This document shows, in pieces, positions 35,822 to 49,788 of a stretch of DNA of 64,000 nt. Location of the stretch: assembly GCF_021130785.1 (NCBI RefSeq), contig NW_025776214.1, positions 62,001 to 126,000 of the forward strand. Direction: 5' to 3'. The notes beneath the pieces are model-generated. The model was not told the DNA's origin. It made no database searches and saw only the letters and a program-made list of their open reading frames with translations. A program made the position numbers and the translations under genes. How positions within the stretch are numbered: position 1 is the first letter of the stretch; every line of letters starts with the position of its first letter. The stretch comes from Homalodisca vitripennis (Eukaryota > Arthropoda > Insecta > Hemiptera > Cicadellidae).

Positions 35822-37952
35822 AGTATTGTGCCCCTAAAACGTTAAGACTGTTTTTATCTACTAAAATATTTTTGAATAAAATGATAGTTTACACTTTAAT
35901 TCAATGAAGTAAGTAGTTTTAAAAGTATAAATTTGTCAAAATTAAAGGCCTTCGAAGTTAGTTTTATTATTAAAGAGTTTAGAACTATTCCTTTCCATAA
36001 GACATGGTTTTAACCAATATTATACCTGAAACATAAAATAGTTTTTTGAATTTTATTTAAATGTTGTATCTCCTTGCCGCTTTCTTTGTAAACCTAACGG
36101 CACAATCTTTTTTCACAGCTGATTGATATTATTTGTTAAGACATTCATTAAATTTGAATTTTATCACATGGTGATCCTAATGTCTGTAATACGTAGTTAG
36201 GACAAAAATAACGATGATAAAACAATATACATTCATAAATAAAAATCTTAGAATATCTTAAGACCAAGATCAAGTTATCAACCAAAGGTACAGAGATGGA
36301 AAGGAATACCAAGCTCTTTTAAAAGACTGACAACAGTAAAAAGTTTTATTTTGTTTCAGTAGGACGACTGCTACAAAAGAACCTCCAGCCAGCTACAAAA
36401 CTGTCAGGGCTGTTAAATCTCTTCTTAGTCCTGTCAGCTTTTTAGTTCACTGTAACAGAACTGCATTCTCTTTGTATGTTTGAAAAATAATCAGCATTCA
36501 TCTTTAATCAGTTTCTTATTGCAATATTATAAAAACTTCCGCCAAGATGTAAGTAAATAAAAAGTTTCCATGCTATGAGTATAAAAGGGATATTTCGAAC
36601 GAGATATATCAAGTTATACAATGTATCTGAAATGTTTTATGTACTAAGAAAGCAGACCCAATTTCTAGTTTATTTCAGACGTCAGTTTTGAATATAACAT
36701 TGAGATAGCGCATATTAGAATCATGTATTCGATTTGGGCAATTATTTTCAGAACCACTTTACTCTATATACTCTTCCCTTAATCTGTTTGATAAAATTGA
36801 ATAAGCATATGACTGGAGTAGTATTGGCATAATATGGCTTATAAGGATAAATTAATTAGACATGCTATGATAAACAAAAGTAAAATATTAAGTCACAGAT
36901 TATAGATAAAATGTTTTCGTAATCACAAAGACATATTAATTAGTGTTATCACTGCAGTTTATTGCATGAGAAATAATTCACCCAAAATGTATATTTGTGA
37001 ATTTCTACTGGCAGGAGTGTTAGCGTGCACTATCGTGCTCTAAATTTGCTAAATTAGTTATGACTTCACTTTTATTGCTTGTGGACATGCATCACATGTT
37101 TTGATTGTTTTATATTTGGACATTGAAACCTGACGCCCAGGTTTTCAAGTTTTAAAATTACATAACGAAATGGAGTAAACACTTAATAGTTTAAAAATTT
37201 TAAAATGTAATAGTTCTTAAAACTTTCTAAAAAAATACGTTGAACTAGAAAAATTCCTCGTCATAACAGCATTTGAACTGAGCATTTCATTCAACGTTAG
37301 CAAATATACCCCTATATACATAGTTTACCATCCAAATATAAAATATAAAATGTTAGCTCTGAAGTAATTGTATTTTTGAAAGTATTTAAATTCATTTTTG
37401 CGAGCCCGTTTACGTCTCACTGTTCTTTACTTCTCACTTCTTCATTGCAAATATGAAGATACTAGTTTAATAGCACTTCTAAAGTAAACTGGAAAGCATT
37501 AAGAAAAGTGATATCCCAATTGGAAGAAAAAAGATTGTTCCCCGGATACCATCTGTATCCATAAGTAGGAAGCGAAGAGGGCGGAAACCATCAGTATGCA
37601 CTTTATAGCCGAGCATGTGCGCATAACAGACGCTGAGATGATACTACTAGATAGTCATGTATACCACATATTGTAAATCTTTGCAGTACGTTATAAAATT
37701 TACCATATTTCAGATTCACGGTCAAATCAAAAGAGAATTTATAAAACAAAGAATCTGACACGCGTTATAACATACTTGAACGTAGAAAATTTTAAATTTA
37801 CTGGCCATAAACCCTTGGTTATTTAGGAAAAGGATAATTTATTCGACAGGATACAGTTTAGTTAACCGCGGAGAATGCTTGCTAGATTCACTGTGAGTTT
37901 CTTGAATTGAAGACTCAAGTAATGATAAAAATAAGGATAATATATCCTAATA

Positions 37953-38002
<50 letters not shown>

Positions 38003-39379
38003 TCAATTTAATGTTCCATTATACTAATATACTTACTAATAAAAACTTTTATATTTAGTAAGATTAAAAAAGGTGAGGATACTACTTTAAATGAGCCTTA
38101 TATAATTAGCTGAGCGCCAGCGAACCATATAACACCAGGGGCGGGAACAATATTATTCATACCTCTCTTTATTTTGACAGACTATTCAAGTAGTATCTTG
38201 AAAACAGAAGATTCCATAGCAAAAAATGTTACACGAAGCCTCGCATCCATAATTTATTTAACATTCAGTTATAGTATGAAACATATCATTCCATGAGATA
38301 TGGTTGAGCGTTACCGAGCACTTTTTATGGCTGTATTGGGTAATTATAAAGGAAGGGGAAACAATTGCAGAGTATTTAAATTTGGAAACAGTAAAATTAT
38401 ATAGCACTTGAACCCCAAAAAGCAATATTTAGCACAGGATTTACAATGTTTGATATTATTATGGCGTTGGTTTTAAATCTTAATAAAGGTTTATTTAAGG
38501 TTCTTAAAGGGTCATGAATTCATACAAATTAAATTGAAAAACGTTTTTGCAATTTCTCTGATCATGGCACTTACAACGCAAAAACCTACAAAGTAAAACA
38601 ATTATTACTTTTGGATTGATTATTACTCAATTTTTACATACAATTATAAACTGTCTGAGTTTCGTATTGTAAAGTTTCTAAATTTGTAAAGTGATATGTC
38701 AACTTTGAGAACGATATTACCATCAGGTTTATGCAACTTAAAATTATTCAAACGATATTTCTATATGACAGCCACATATTAAAATATACTGTCTTGTAAT
38801 TTAAGCGGGAAGAGTATTATGACATGTTATAAAGTAAAATGTTTAATTTTATAATAGGTATTGTAAAGTATTACTATGTAACGAATGATATAGAAATAAG
38901 GGTGATAACGTACTACCATATTGGTTGGCCTTTATAAACACTTAGAATTACATAATATTGCTTGACAATAATAATTTTACATAACTCTGTAAATACTCCG
39001 TCTAAATACTTAAGGGCTGATAGGTTGAGTTATATCTGTATTTATGATAGGAGTGTGTAAAACTTTGTGATCTTAATGATAACAACTCAAACTATCTTTG
39101 ATCCACACTAAACAATATCATCAGTTGCAAAAAAATTAAATCATACAGTATTTTACACATAAACACGATTATATTGGTCATTAAACTATGCTTACAAAAA
39201 TTATTCACTAAATATACTTTTACACTTATCAATAAGATTTTATTCTTACATAAAAACACATACACAATTATTGATGTGATCATTTTCTTTGTTTTAAAGC
39301 TCTAAACTTTAAAATATTTTTATACTTAAAATAATATTTCCATACATTAATTTGATCTTTATAGCTATGCAAGAAATCA
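35822..39379. other. Unique AT-rich intergenic DNA
   Basis: About 3.5 kb after the end of the tandem duplication. No frame of note, no recognisable element and no RNA gene. It contains a (TA)n tract at 37959-37997. A somewhat GC-richer stretch at 37530-37640 has no coding signature. Confidence 0.5.
37959..37997. repeat. (TA)n microsatellite
   Basis: About 19 TA dinucleotides in an otherwise unremarkable AT-rich stretch. Confidence 0.92.
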
Positions 39380-40300
39380 CAGTTGTAGAAATGTTGAAGA
39401 AATAACTACTATATGATATAAACACAAATTTAACATTCTAAAATAAACCTCTGTACAAACTCAAACCTCCACAGAAAGTAACTTTGCAGTGAGTTTAACT
39501 ATGTGCCACGAACTACGTAACCAACAACCACCAGGAAACCGCATTGTTTGTTGCTAATTTATTATAAATATACGCCCAATTTGTTTAAAGTTGTATACAC
39601 GTAAAAACTTATGGGCACGTTGTTGAAAATGTAAATATTACGTGACTCAACCTGGAGTCTAATCTCATACCTCATACTAAAAGGTAATAATAATTGGATT
39701 TAGAGTTATTTTTGTACATTTATTAATAATAACTTAGGGAGTGCCAAACAATGTTTTTACAGTGTTTTATTCGAACACTGTACACTTGTATCATGGAATA
39801 AAAAATTTATGCCTCCACATTGAATAGTATTGCTAAGAACTGCGTGTGGTACCTCTTTAATTAGAACTGATAATTTGTTTCATTATATAATTGACGATTT
39901 TTGTATTATAAATAATAAACTTCTGAACCAATCGTTACTAAAAGAGAGCAACCTAATCTGATATATAACTATAATTTTCTTCAATATTAATAGAGCCGAA
40001 ATAAAACTGACTGAGTTACCACAAATTGTCCGGAACATAGTGAAAAAATAATAAAATGTTACGAAGTATTCTCTTACAAACAACAATAAGATTAATTTGA
40101 TAGCCCAAACTCATTCGTAATATTTTAGGAACATTGTGCTGTGAAATGAAGAAAAGTGGAGTTGGTACATTTCAATGGTTTGTTGTCTGTCGTGTTGTCA
40201 AGCATTATAATTAGCCATCAGTAGATTGCCGCGGGGGACACCCCACTCAGCATCTGTCACTGCATTCGTCCCTCAGATCCTTTTTATCAGTCTTTTTGAC
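39380..40300. repeat. Divergent third module (A3)
   Basis: Shares ordered blocks with the modules in copies A and B. They are the stretch with AACCACCAGCC-type sequence near 39470-39560 (compare 14828-14905 and 42820-42905), a GAACTGATAATTT block near 39860 (compare 20884 and 51301), and the GC-rich core at 40184. Identity is clearly lower than between A and B, so this is an older duplicate. A short minus-strand frame (40086-39883) looks like chance. Confidence 0.7.
40184..40288. repeat. Conserved GC-rich core, module A3
   Basis: Same core with GCCGCGGGGGACACCCC intact and CGTCCCTCAG in place of CGTCCCCTAG. It stays recognisable although its flanks have diverged strongly from the other modules. 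Confidence 0.82.
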
Positions 40301-42576
40301 AACTTTATATTTCTAAAGCAGATAAACAAATTTGCGTATTTGTGAGGGACTTTCCGTTTGATAATATCTTAATTACATGATAACTACTAAATTATAAAAC
40401 TTACAAGACTGTTTGAATAGGAAGGTGAACTGTTTGTATAAAAGTATGGAAATTTTCAGGTATTTTAACAAGCTGTGTGTGCATACGAATTGACTTTCTT
40501 ATTCACAATCCTTTTACATAAGTGCTAGTCGATGTGTGAATTGGAAACACTAATTTTAATATTGTAGTTATTGAGGAACCTACAGGTCCATTTAAAATCG
40601 TGTATTTATTTGCCTGTTAGTCTGGCTGTCTGACATTCCATGCGATATCTCTATATAAAACAGCCCTAACGAATTTAAGGTTTCTCTTAGTCAATGGAAT
40701 ATATGCTTTGGTTTTTTTATTGAATTTAAAGGTAAAATATTTTCACATTTGTTCCAAATGAATAGCTATCAAGCTTAATAGTCCTACCCATTATTATGGG
40801 TTATAATTAACTAAAAATTGTCAAATAATCCAATATCCATACAAATTTATTAAATTCATAGTGAAATTTTATCATGCGACATAGTAATGAATGTGCTAAA
40901 GGTACTTAGTTGAATAATAAGTCGTTTTTTTCCTTACTTTCTTTTGAGTTTTCGTTGACCCGTTGTAATTTTTATTATTATTTATAGCTTAACCATGCTT
41001 AATAGGAATCTACATTGTTACCTGATAATCAATTCGTTGAATTAAAAATTTTATTCCCAGGGAGTAATTTTCATACAATACGTTACACAAATCCCAAAAT
41101 CCCAAATAACTAATCTAAATAAGGTTTTAATACCATTAAGATTTATTTAATTCAAACATATTGTATATTAACAATTAGTCACATAACTTGCCATTAAAAA
41201 TCAAACTACAAATTTTTCAAATTAAGCCTAAAACTATATTTTCATATATTAAAATCTCAAATATTGTTTGGTTTGATTTTTTCCAACATATTAACAATAT
41301 TTATCACTCAAAGATTTAATCATAAGATTAAAATGTGAATGAAGCCTGTCTATTTAGTTAAAAATCTCTTTATACAATTATGTTATTCACATGTCAAACC
41401 AACTACCAAAATTACTATTTAAAATGTAATAATAGTTGTTAACTCTTAATACTATTCATCAAAATTTTAGATTATTGAAAAATATATACTCACAGGATTA
41501 GTAGAAATGATATATGTAAACAATTACATATCAATAACTCCCTAATTGCTATTATTAGTCTTTCTTTCTGTGATAAATCAATTTGTTTGTATTTAAAAAA
41601 TCATATGTATCTAATTTAAACGTAAGTATTAAAGTTTAACAACAATGTTCCTCAAAAGCAAACGATTTACTAAATTTGTACAAAATAGAGTACAAAATAA
41701 TGCTTATTATATAGTGTGGTATCCCATCTAGTCGTTATTAAATACTACACAAAAAGCCAATTATTAGTTAATTGATTTGCATCAAATAATTTGATGTTTG
41801 TGGAAAGAAATTAACATATTTACTTCGAAAGCAGGGAACATGTTAATTGTATATTAAGGCAAACAAGAAAATAATCTAACCGCATTTTAAACTATTCAAA
41901 ATAATCCCAAGTATTACATAACGCTTACATATTACAATACTATACAACTACATGTTCGTAAATATTACATTTCATTTTAATAATTTTATAATTTTGATAT
42001 GAGTTAAAATTTCTTTCATATTTTAATATCTTTAATAGTTTATATTATACTTTATCATTCCTGAGTATCTGTGAAGTATAAAAACAATAGGATACATACA
42101 TATAAGGTAAATCATTATTGCCTTAATAAATATTGAAATACTCCATGCAATCATATATTAAAATAATACTTTTGTTTCTAGTTTTATAGGACATAACGAT
42201 CGTTATTATTTTATATTTAATTATTTTAATATATTACATTATATTATTTACAATATATTACAATGTAATTTATACAAAGGTATAAATAATTTAATAATAA
42301 TTGTTACTAAAGAAAAGATAAAGTAATTTAATTTATTATCTGTTTGTTTAAGTTAATGTCACAATAAAAGATTGACGTAGCAACGGATTACAATAACATA
42401 CTCTGTATTGTATGGAGCTGAACACAAATATTACAATGACGTCACATCCTGTATCCAGAAAACTGGAAGTCCCACCAGTATTTCCGGTGAACTAGTTGAC
42501 GTTGTTTAAATTAGGTTGAACAAAAACATAGAATCATCTGACATATTTATGATTTCTTATGATGTTAAGGTTGTTA
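40301..42576. other. AT-rich DNA between modules
   Basis: No gene or element recognised. The last ~850 bp (about 41700-42560) resemble 53385-54065, including AATGACGTCACATCCTGTAT with a perfect CRE-type palindrome TGACGTCA at 42437-42444. This suggests the region before each module is itself repeated. Confidence 0.5.
42437..42444. promoter_or_regulatory. CRE-type palindrome TGACGTCA
   Basis: Perfect CREB/ATF consensus inside a 20-nt stretch shared exactly with 53985-54004, although the surrounding repeat is divergent. There is no transcription unit nearby, so a regulatory role is speculative. Confidence 0.35.
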
Positions 42577-43848
42577 AACAAAACAGAGTTTCTACCTGAA
42601 AACAATAAACTCGTATTCTTTATTTCATTATCCCATATACATTGTTTAAAAAGTCCAAAGTGGTTAATTTATGTTAAAAGAGAATAAATTCTCTTTAACT
42701 TCAATGTATCATCTCGTATACTACGCCAAAGATCACAATTATATTAAGTTTCTTACATGTTCTACGATTATGATATAAACATACATCTTACATATTAAAA
42801 TAAGCCTCTACCAAGCTCCACAGACTTCAGTAACTTTACGGTGAGTTCAAAATTCGACCACAAATTCCATAACCACCAGCCACCAGGAAACCGCATTGTT
42901 TCTGCTCATTTATTATGTATAAGCGCCCAAACCATTTAAAACCGTATTCCCATACAAAGTAACATTAAGTAAAGAAATATGTAATAATATCACACTGATA
43001 CATATTTCTTATGGAGACATTGTCGATAAAGTAACAATTTCGGAATACAATCCTAATTCCATCCTTAAACATCATACTTATAGTAAATATGTGGTTTTGC
43101 ATGACTTTAGTGCGTTTAGTAATAATCATTTGTGGTGTACCTACAAATGTTTTTGTATGGATGTTTCAAAACATTTATGCCATTCAGGATCATGTAAATA
43201 TTAAGAAGAACATTACGATATACACATTCTATAAGACTAAAGTGACTACTACTATGTATGAAATACGCTCGAAACTCGTTTTTTTCTATTACGATATTTG
43301 TGTAAGTCCGCTCTATCGATCACGTGACACAAACATTGATAAAATCACAGTAAATTTACAAACGGATATAAAATGAAAAACGTTTGCTTATATGGTGTAC
43401 ATAATAGTACACCGCAATCACAATATTTCAACCAATGATATTACAAATTTAGCATTGGAGAGAGTTAGATTGGGAAAAGTGATTCATTCTAATGATAAGC
43501 ATATTTTAGCATTACATGGAACAGGTCTCAACTACAAACAACTCTTCCATTTCTATACGTGGAATCGCAACGGACTTAGTCACCTCTATTTAATTTTACA
43601 TAATGAATAAGGTAAAAAGAGAAGAAATATTTGTCCAAACTGACATGTTACAACTTAGTAAGTATAAAATTAGATTAAATTGTAAACAAATATAATATTG
43701 CATAACAACATATGTTAATGTTAACATTTAATGTTGATACTACGAGAATTCAAAATAAATAACTGCGTTGCTCAAACTCTTTCATAATTCGGAATAACAT
43801 CGTCTTGTAGAGATGAAAAATGAAGATGTGTATATTTCAATGTTGTTT

Positions 43849-43941
43849 TGTCTGTCGTGTTGCCAAGCCATCAGTATAGTGCCGCGGGGGACACCCTACT
43901 CAGTATCTGTCACTGCATTCGTCCCCTAGATCCTTTGTATC
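43849..43941. repeat. Conserved GC-rich core, module B1
   Basis: Differs from the partner core at 15811 by a couple of substitutions (ATCAGTATAG, CTCAGTATCT). Both GGGGAC and GTCCCC arms are kept. Confidence 0.84.
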
Positions 43942-46900
43942 AAAACTTTTAACAGCTGAAATAACAATAACATTAAATGTATTTTCCTTATCAAAACACA
44001 TTTTGCATGGGAAACACTGCATTAGTAAACTAACAATGCCGTGAATGTAATAAGATGAATATCATATATTAATATGATACAAATTTGTTAATTTTTCATT
44101 ACAATTCATGCAATCTTTTATTCTAAATAACTGAATTATTTATATAGTCTTTTTATATACGTGCACTGAACCAGCCTCTCCAGTCAAAGCAGTTAGGGGT
44201 GGTACACCCTTGTTAAGGTTAACAAGAACCTCAAACCCTTTGGGGTTTACAGTTATCTCCTAGAGTATACTACACCAATCGAATTACCCTTGTATTCCAT
44301 AATCTCGACATTTGTGGTTAGTGATGTGGCGCTCCTGAACATCATTAAGGTTACTCAATTTTAAGTAAAATGTTGGATTTTTCTGTGATCAGTAGTAGGT
44401 TCAACTGGAAGGTATGAATCAGCCAGAAGTGATCTCAGCTGTGTCTGATAGTCTCTTTACATTTGAAATTAATATTAATCTGTTTACTTAAGACAAAAAT
44501 TATTCTTTTACATTTTTTAATTACAAGTTTTTTTTATATAAGCTTAGCTACACAGTTTACCGTTCAACAAAACAACTACTGACTTTTTCAGGATGACCTC
44601 TCTTAAAATACATCTATTTAATGACAATAAAATTTTCAATTTGAAGCAACTTAAGTGAACTCTTCACTTACGGAATTACTGTCTTTGAATAAAATTACGT
44701 TTTTAATTTATATAAATGAGTAATTGTACTGATGAATGTTAAATAACAGTTTAAAAATTGAAAACTATCGTTTGTAATTTATTTAAATGTATATTTTTAA
44801 TAATCTTTTAATGAGGAACAGTTAACAAATTGTAAAAATTTCAATTTAAATCTTGTCAGTTTTGTATGTGTTTGGCTAAACGTATGATAAGAGTCTTAAT
44901 TCTATTGAAATCACACACATTCACACATATGAAGCATACAGATGTAAGGAAATAATTGATTTGTATATTTGTATAAACATGAAGGAAATGTGCGTGAGTA
45001 AATTAAAACCAAAATTAATGTTAGGTACTGGAATACGAAGAGCTATCTTGAAATTCATAAATTATTATTAATTCCCGGGAATTGCCTGATTTGTAAATCA
45101 GATTACAGGATTACCACAAACTAATCATCATAATGAAAGTGGAATTATTGACGTTGCTTTAATTGACTTTAATAATTCTGCTACTAGATCATATTAGACT
45201 TAGCAGTAAATAAATTTTGATTAAAGAGTGAGAAATGGAATAGGCGTGGTTACTAGTACACACAAATATATTCAATATTGACGACATACCATCAATACAT
45301 ACAGAGATAGAGACTCTTCTTACTCTTTAAGTTAGCTTTACTACTCTATTTCTCAAATCTGTAGAGATTCTTCAAAGTGTTAAGTTAAGAAAAATCTGTA
45401 TCCAAATAAAATAAGTGGATTTATAGAATCCATATTTTAATAGATTCCGAAATGTATGTAGCTTACATTTGCAATTAAATTTTTATGTTTTTATATGTCA
45501 GGAACTATGTAGGATTTTTAATATGCAAAGTCCATGTAAAAGTCCAAAGTTTTATATTTTTCTGTTTTTGAATGCTGGTTTTGAAAAACTGTTAAATATG
45601 TATATAATTATAAACCTTTTAACACTTTTTAAACTTTTATTTTCATACTATGTACATTTATGATTCTTGGAATTCATCTTCAGGTACTAAGGTTAAGTTA
45701 CATTAAATAAATATAAAATATATACATATAAATAAATAAATAAATATATACATATATGTATATTATTTTTGTACTATTTCTACTATTTGATTATATAAAT
45801 ACATTTAGAACGTGTTACTTAATTTGAAAATATATACAATGGGTAAAATTACAAACTTAGATTGGTTGTTTTATAAATATTCCATATTCCTATAATAAGG
45901 TGTTATAGAAATATAAAATTACATTTTAATCTTATCGTTAACATGATTATATGTAAATATATAAAGTGGAGAACGCTTGAAACTGCATATTATTGCCCTT
46001 AAACCTTAATAATACTTATATACATAAGTATATTCATGTTGCAGTACACATGAATGCAAAAATGATGATTAGAGTTGGGAATGTATTGCAGTCTATTAAA
46101 CAGTCACAATATCCCCATCACTTTAAGATTATCTCCATTATTCACCTTCCATCCTGCTGTAATATGATTACCTTTACATCCCAACAAACTCGCTTTACTT
46201 TTTCATGGCCACTTCATTGATTATTGACAGAGTAATAAAAAATTCTACGATTTACAATTTTCAAAAGTTGAATACAGAATTATTACATTTATAAAATCTG
46301 GTCTTGTAATCATCCTTGGTTTTTAATACTAGCATAACATTTTGGAACATTTTTATTTATGGTAATGCCGATCAAAATAATAGTCATTGTTGTTGTGTAG
46401 AATTTGGTAACTATTTGAGTTTATAAACTCAATTATGTTTCATATCGAAAGCGCTATCTTTTGTAGCATAATTTAAAAAAGAAAATACCGGAGTATTTTA
46501 AAGTTACGTCAGATACTGTTTAAGTTAGGAAGGATGATTAAATAATATAAAATATATGATTTAACCTATTGAGAAGAGAAATTTATGTTCATTTTATATA
46601 TTTTATTTTTCATTAGCGATATTTTACGAAAAATACACTAAAAATAACTGAATATTTACCAAAAATAAAATTTCTCTATAGTGTTGGAAATAATAGACTA
46701 CAGAAAATAAACGTTACATAAAAAAAATAATTCCGTTTGAGAGTATTAATAACATTTTCATACTTTATTATATTTATGCAGTGGATTTTTAGTAATAATA
46801 CAACACATACAAACCTTGAAATCGTAACAAAGTTATGTTTGAATAAAACTATGTGAAAAATAAAACCCCTGTTGTAGAAATAAAATCGTGATAGTAACAG

Positions 46901-47414
46901 ACGAAGGTGGTGGTACTTACGTCAGTTCCAGGAAATCCTCTTCACTTTATGAGTGAATCTCCCCCGATATTGTTCCATGAAAACGTTTCCAACACTTCCA
47001 ATAAATCTTCTATTGTTTATCTAAGCTCTTTATTTTACGATTAAGTATTAAGCGTATTTTTATTATACGATATTTCTTACAAACAACTTATAACATTCAG
47101 CAATATAAATATTTCTAAATAAGTACGAAAACAAATACTGTTACTACATGAAAGAAAATGTAATGTACAATCTTAGATTCAAATAGAGTATGTGAACTAG
47201 ATATCCTGAACTTCTTAACAACTTACAAATGAAAAAAATAGTGAGAAAATTAGTTTTCTACTAAATGACTGCAAATTTCCAAAAAATTCATGTTAGATTT
47301 AGTTAATGTTACACTTATAACGTTCCAACAAAGGTTATCTGATGGTTTGATACAAATAAAGTTAACCCAAAATTGTTTTAATACCTTTACTTTTTAAACT
47401 ACACCACTACTATA

Positions 47415-49788
47415 CAGGGTGTATATTATGTCTGGAAACACCCAAATATATCCTTTAATAATTTAAATATAAATTTGAAACCTCTTACAATCGTGATAGA
47501 GATTGGGCATCTACTTTTTGGAACAATGTTTTGTTATGTTACACCAACGGGGGACGTCCTGCCGAGGGTATCGTGAATATTCTTAATGGAAGCCTATACC
47601 TTGTGATACATAATTTTAAAGGTAATAGCTTACTGAATTGAATGCCACAAACCGCATCTCAAAGGAATTATTCTATCAGAAAATAGAGCATTGTTAGTAT
47701 TGAAAATTTACTGATGTTCAACAATGTAATTTTAACATGGTTCTTGCCACAAAATGTGTTACACTAATTTTTTAGCATTTTTTAAATGTTCAATTAAAAT
47801 AAAATAAACAATTTATTTTTAAGCTGGTTTCATTAGTACAAATTTACCAGTTTTTATTACAATGAATAAAACTTATGAGTCACTTTCTCTGATTACTTAT
47901 GAATCTGTACTTGGTGTTTTCCAGTCAGCAGGAAGGTTTAAAGAGACAAAGGTCACCAGCCTATGAGAAACATTATTGTGTTATTAATCATCTGGTCTAC
48001 AGGTTTCAGTTTGTTGAGCATGGAGCTTTCACTAGACAGGTCTAAGCTTGGGAATTACAAATGGACAAAGGTCATATCATTCCTGTCGAGTTAATCAGTG
48101 TCTCTGAAGCATTGCTGTCAACAAGTTATCTAATTACAGTAGTTCAGTTTTTATTTGGCATTTTAATGGAATTGTCTGAAAGAGAACGAATTACTCTGTT
48201 GATGATGCGAGGATATGGCGATCGTCAAAGATCTTATCGGGAAGTTTGTAATTTGTTTAATGACACTTTCCCAGAAAGGAATCCCATAAGTGTTTCAACA
48301 ATATCAAAAACTATTGAGCGTTTTGAAATGACAGGGAGTGTACGTAATCGGCCAAAGTCGGGTAGGATACAATCTGCAACAGATGAAGAACATGCACTAG
48401 ATGTTTTGCAAACATTTATTGAAGACCCACATACATCGCTCAGAAAAGCTGCACAGCAACATGATATGCACCCTATGTCTGTGAGTAAGATTTTGAAAAT
48501 TAATAAATACAAACCATTTAAAGTTCATTTAGTCCAACAGTTAAGTGAGGATGATTACGACAGAAGAGTTGAGTTTTGTGAACTTGTGATGCGCAAATGT
48601 GATGACAATAGAGATTTTCTGACCAACATACTATTTTCTGATGAGGCAACTTTTTTCCTAAATGGCAATGTTAACAGGCACAATTGCCGTTACTGGGCTA
48701 GTGAAAACCCACATTGGATTACTGAGTCCCATTCACAGCAACCACAAAAACTGAACGTATGGTGTGGAATTTTAGGTAACAAAATTGTTGGACCCTTTTT
48801 CATCAATGGAAATTTAAATGCCGAACTTTACTACAATATGCTCCAAAATGAAATAATCCCAGCTATTCAAATTGCATCAGGAGAATACTTTGATAATGTA
48901 TGGTTTCAGCAGGATGGTGCTCCACCCCATTATGGGAGACAGGTAAGAGAGTATTTGGATTTAAGGTTTCCTCATAAATGGATTGGCCGAAGAGGAGAAA
49001 TCGAATGGCCTCCAAGATCTCCGGATTTGTCACCAATCGATTATTTCCTATGGGGTCATTTAAAATCAAATGTTTATAGAAGAAAGCCTCATAATTTGGA
49101 AGACCTAAGAAACAGGATTATAGAGGAGATTGCTTTGATAACTGAAGAAATGTTAGGCAACTCTGTCGAATCATTTTACACAAGATTGGCTCATTGTCAA
49201 ACCGTAGAAGGAACACAGTTCGAACAATTGCTTTGACACCAAATGCAGGTAAAACGTTTGTTGTAAGACTTTTCTAACAGCATACATTATTTTTTATTTG
49301 TAATAAGAAACCAATAACATAAGTATTTCCATAATTGTACTGTAATAAAAAACTGGCAAATTTGTGCTAATAGAACCAGCTTAAAATGAAATTTTTGTTT
49401 TATTTAATTGAACATTTAAAAAAATGCTAAAAAAATTAGTGTAACACATTTTGTGGCAAGAACCATGTTAAAATTACATTGTTGAACATCAGTAAATTTT
49501 CAATACTAAAAATGCTCTATTTTCTGATAGAATAATTCCCTTGAGATGCGGTTTGTGGCATTCAATTCAGTAAGCTATTACCTTTAAAATTATGTATCAC
49601 AAGGTATAGGCTTCCATTAAGAATATTCACGATACCCTCGGCAGGACGTCCCCCGTTGGTGTGACATAACAAAACATTGTTCCAAAAAGCAGATGCCCAA
49701 TCTCTATCACGATTGTAAGAGGTTTCAAATTTATATTTAAATTATTAAAGGATATATTTAGGTGTTTCCAGACATAATATACACCCTG
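47415..49788 (+). mobile_element. Tc1/mariner element, DD41D, with ~449-bp inverted repeats
   Basis: Starts CAGGGTGTATATTATGTCTG and ends with its complement, flanked by TA on each side. Copy A has the uninterrupted site at ~19372 (CTACTATATATTTGAAT), proving insertion. The inverted repeats extend from 47415 to about 47863 and from 49340 to 49788, about 449 bp each, far longer than the ~30-bp ends of most mariners, with few mismatches. The near-identical ends and intact gene suggest recent activity. Confidence 0.95.
48166..49236 (+). CDS. DD41D Tc1/mariner transposase, intact
   Basis: Cut-and-paste transposase of the IS630-Tc1-mariner superfamily, 356 residues from the chosen start. An in-frame upstream ATG at 48061 would add 35 residues. 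The inner start (MELSERERITLL) is preferred because homologous transposases begin just before the first helix-turn-helix. That DNA-binding region covers about residues 1-120, with SGRIQSATDEEH as the linker. The catalytic triad is D159 (ILFSDEATF), D250 (WFQQDGAPPHY) and D292 (SPDLSPIDYFLWG), giving 41 residues between the last two, hence DD41D. WPPRSPD and the C-terminal QFEQLL are typical. There are no stops or frameshifts. DD41D lineages (rosa/VISITOR type) are known in insects; which of them this is cannot be decided here. Confidence 0.95.
   Translation: MELSERERITLLMMRGYGDRQRSYREVCNLFNDTFPERNPISVSTISKTIERFEMTGSVRNRPKSGRIQSATDEEHALDVLQTFIEDPHTSLRKAAQQHDMHPMSVSKILKINKYKPFKVHLVQQLSEDDYDRRVEFCELVMRKCDDNRDFLTNILFSDEATFFLNGNVNRHNCRYWASENPHWITESHSQQPQKLNVWCGILGNKIVGPFFINGNLNAELYYNMLQNEIIPAIQIASGEYFDNVWFQQDGAPPHYGRQVREYLDLRFPHKWIGRRGEIEWPPRSPDLSPIDYFLWGHLKSNVYRRKPHNLEDLRNRIIEEIALITEEMLGNSVESFYTRLAHCQTVEGTQFEQLL

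Noticed and set aside
42990..43200. Open stretch of about 60 codons in module B1, also mostly open in A1
   Set aside because: Disrupted by a one-base change in A1 and stop-filled in A2/B2; AT-rich chance reading is likelier.
43392..43610. Possible fragment of a Tc1-like transposase (RVRLGKVIHSND)
   Set aside because: Resemblance to a catalytic-region motif is faint and is not supported in the other modules.
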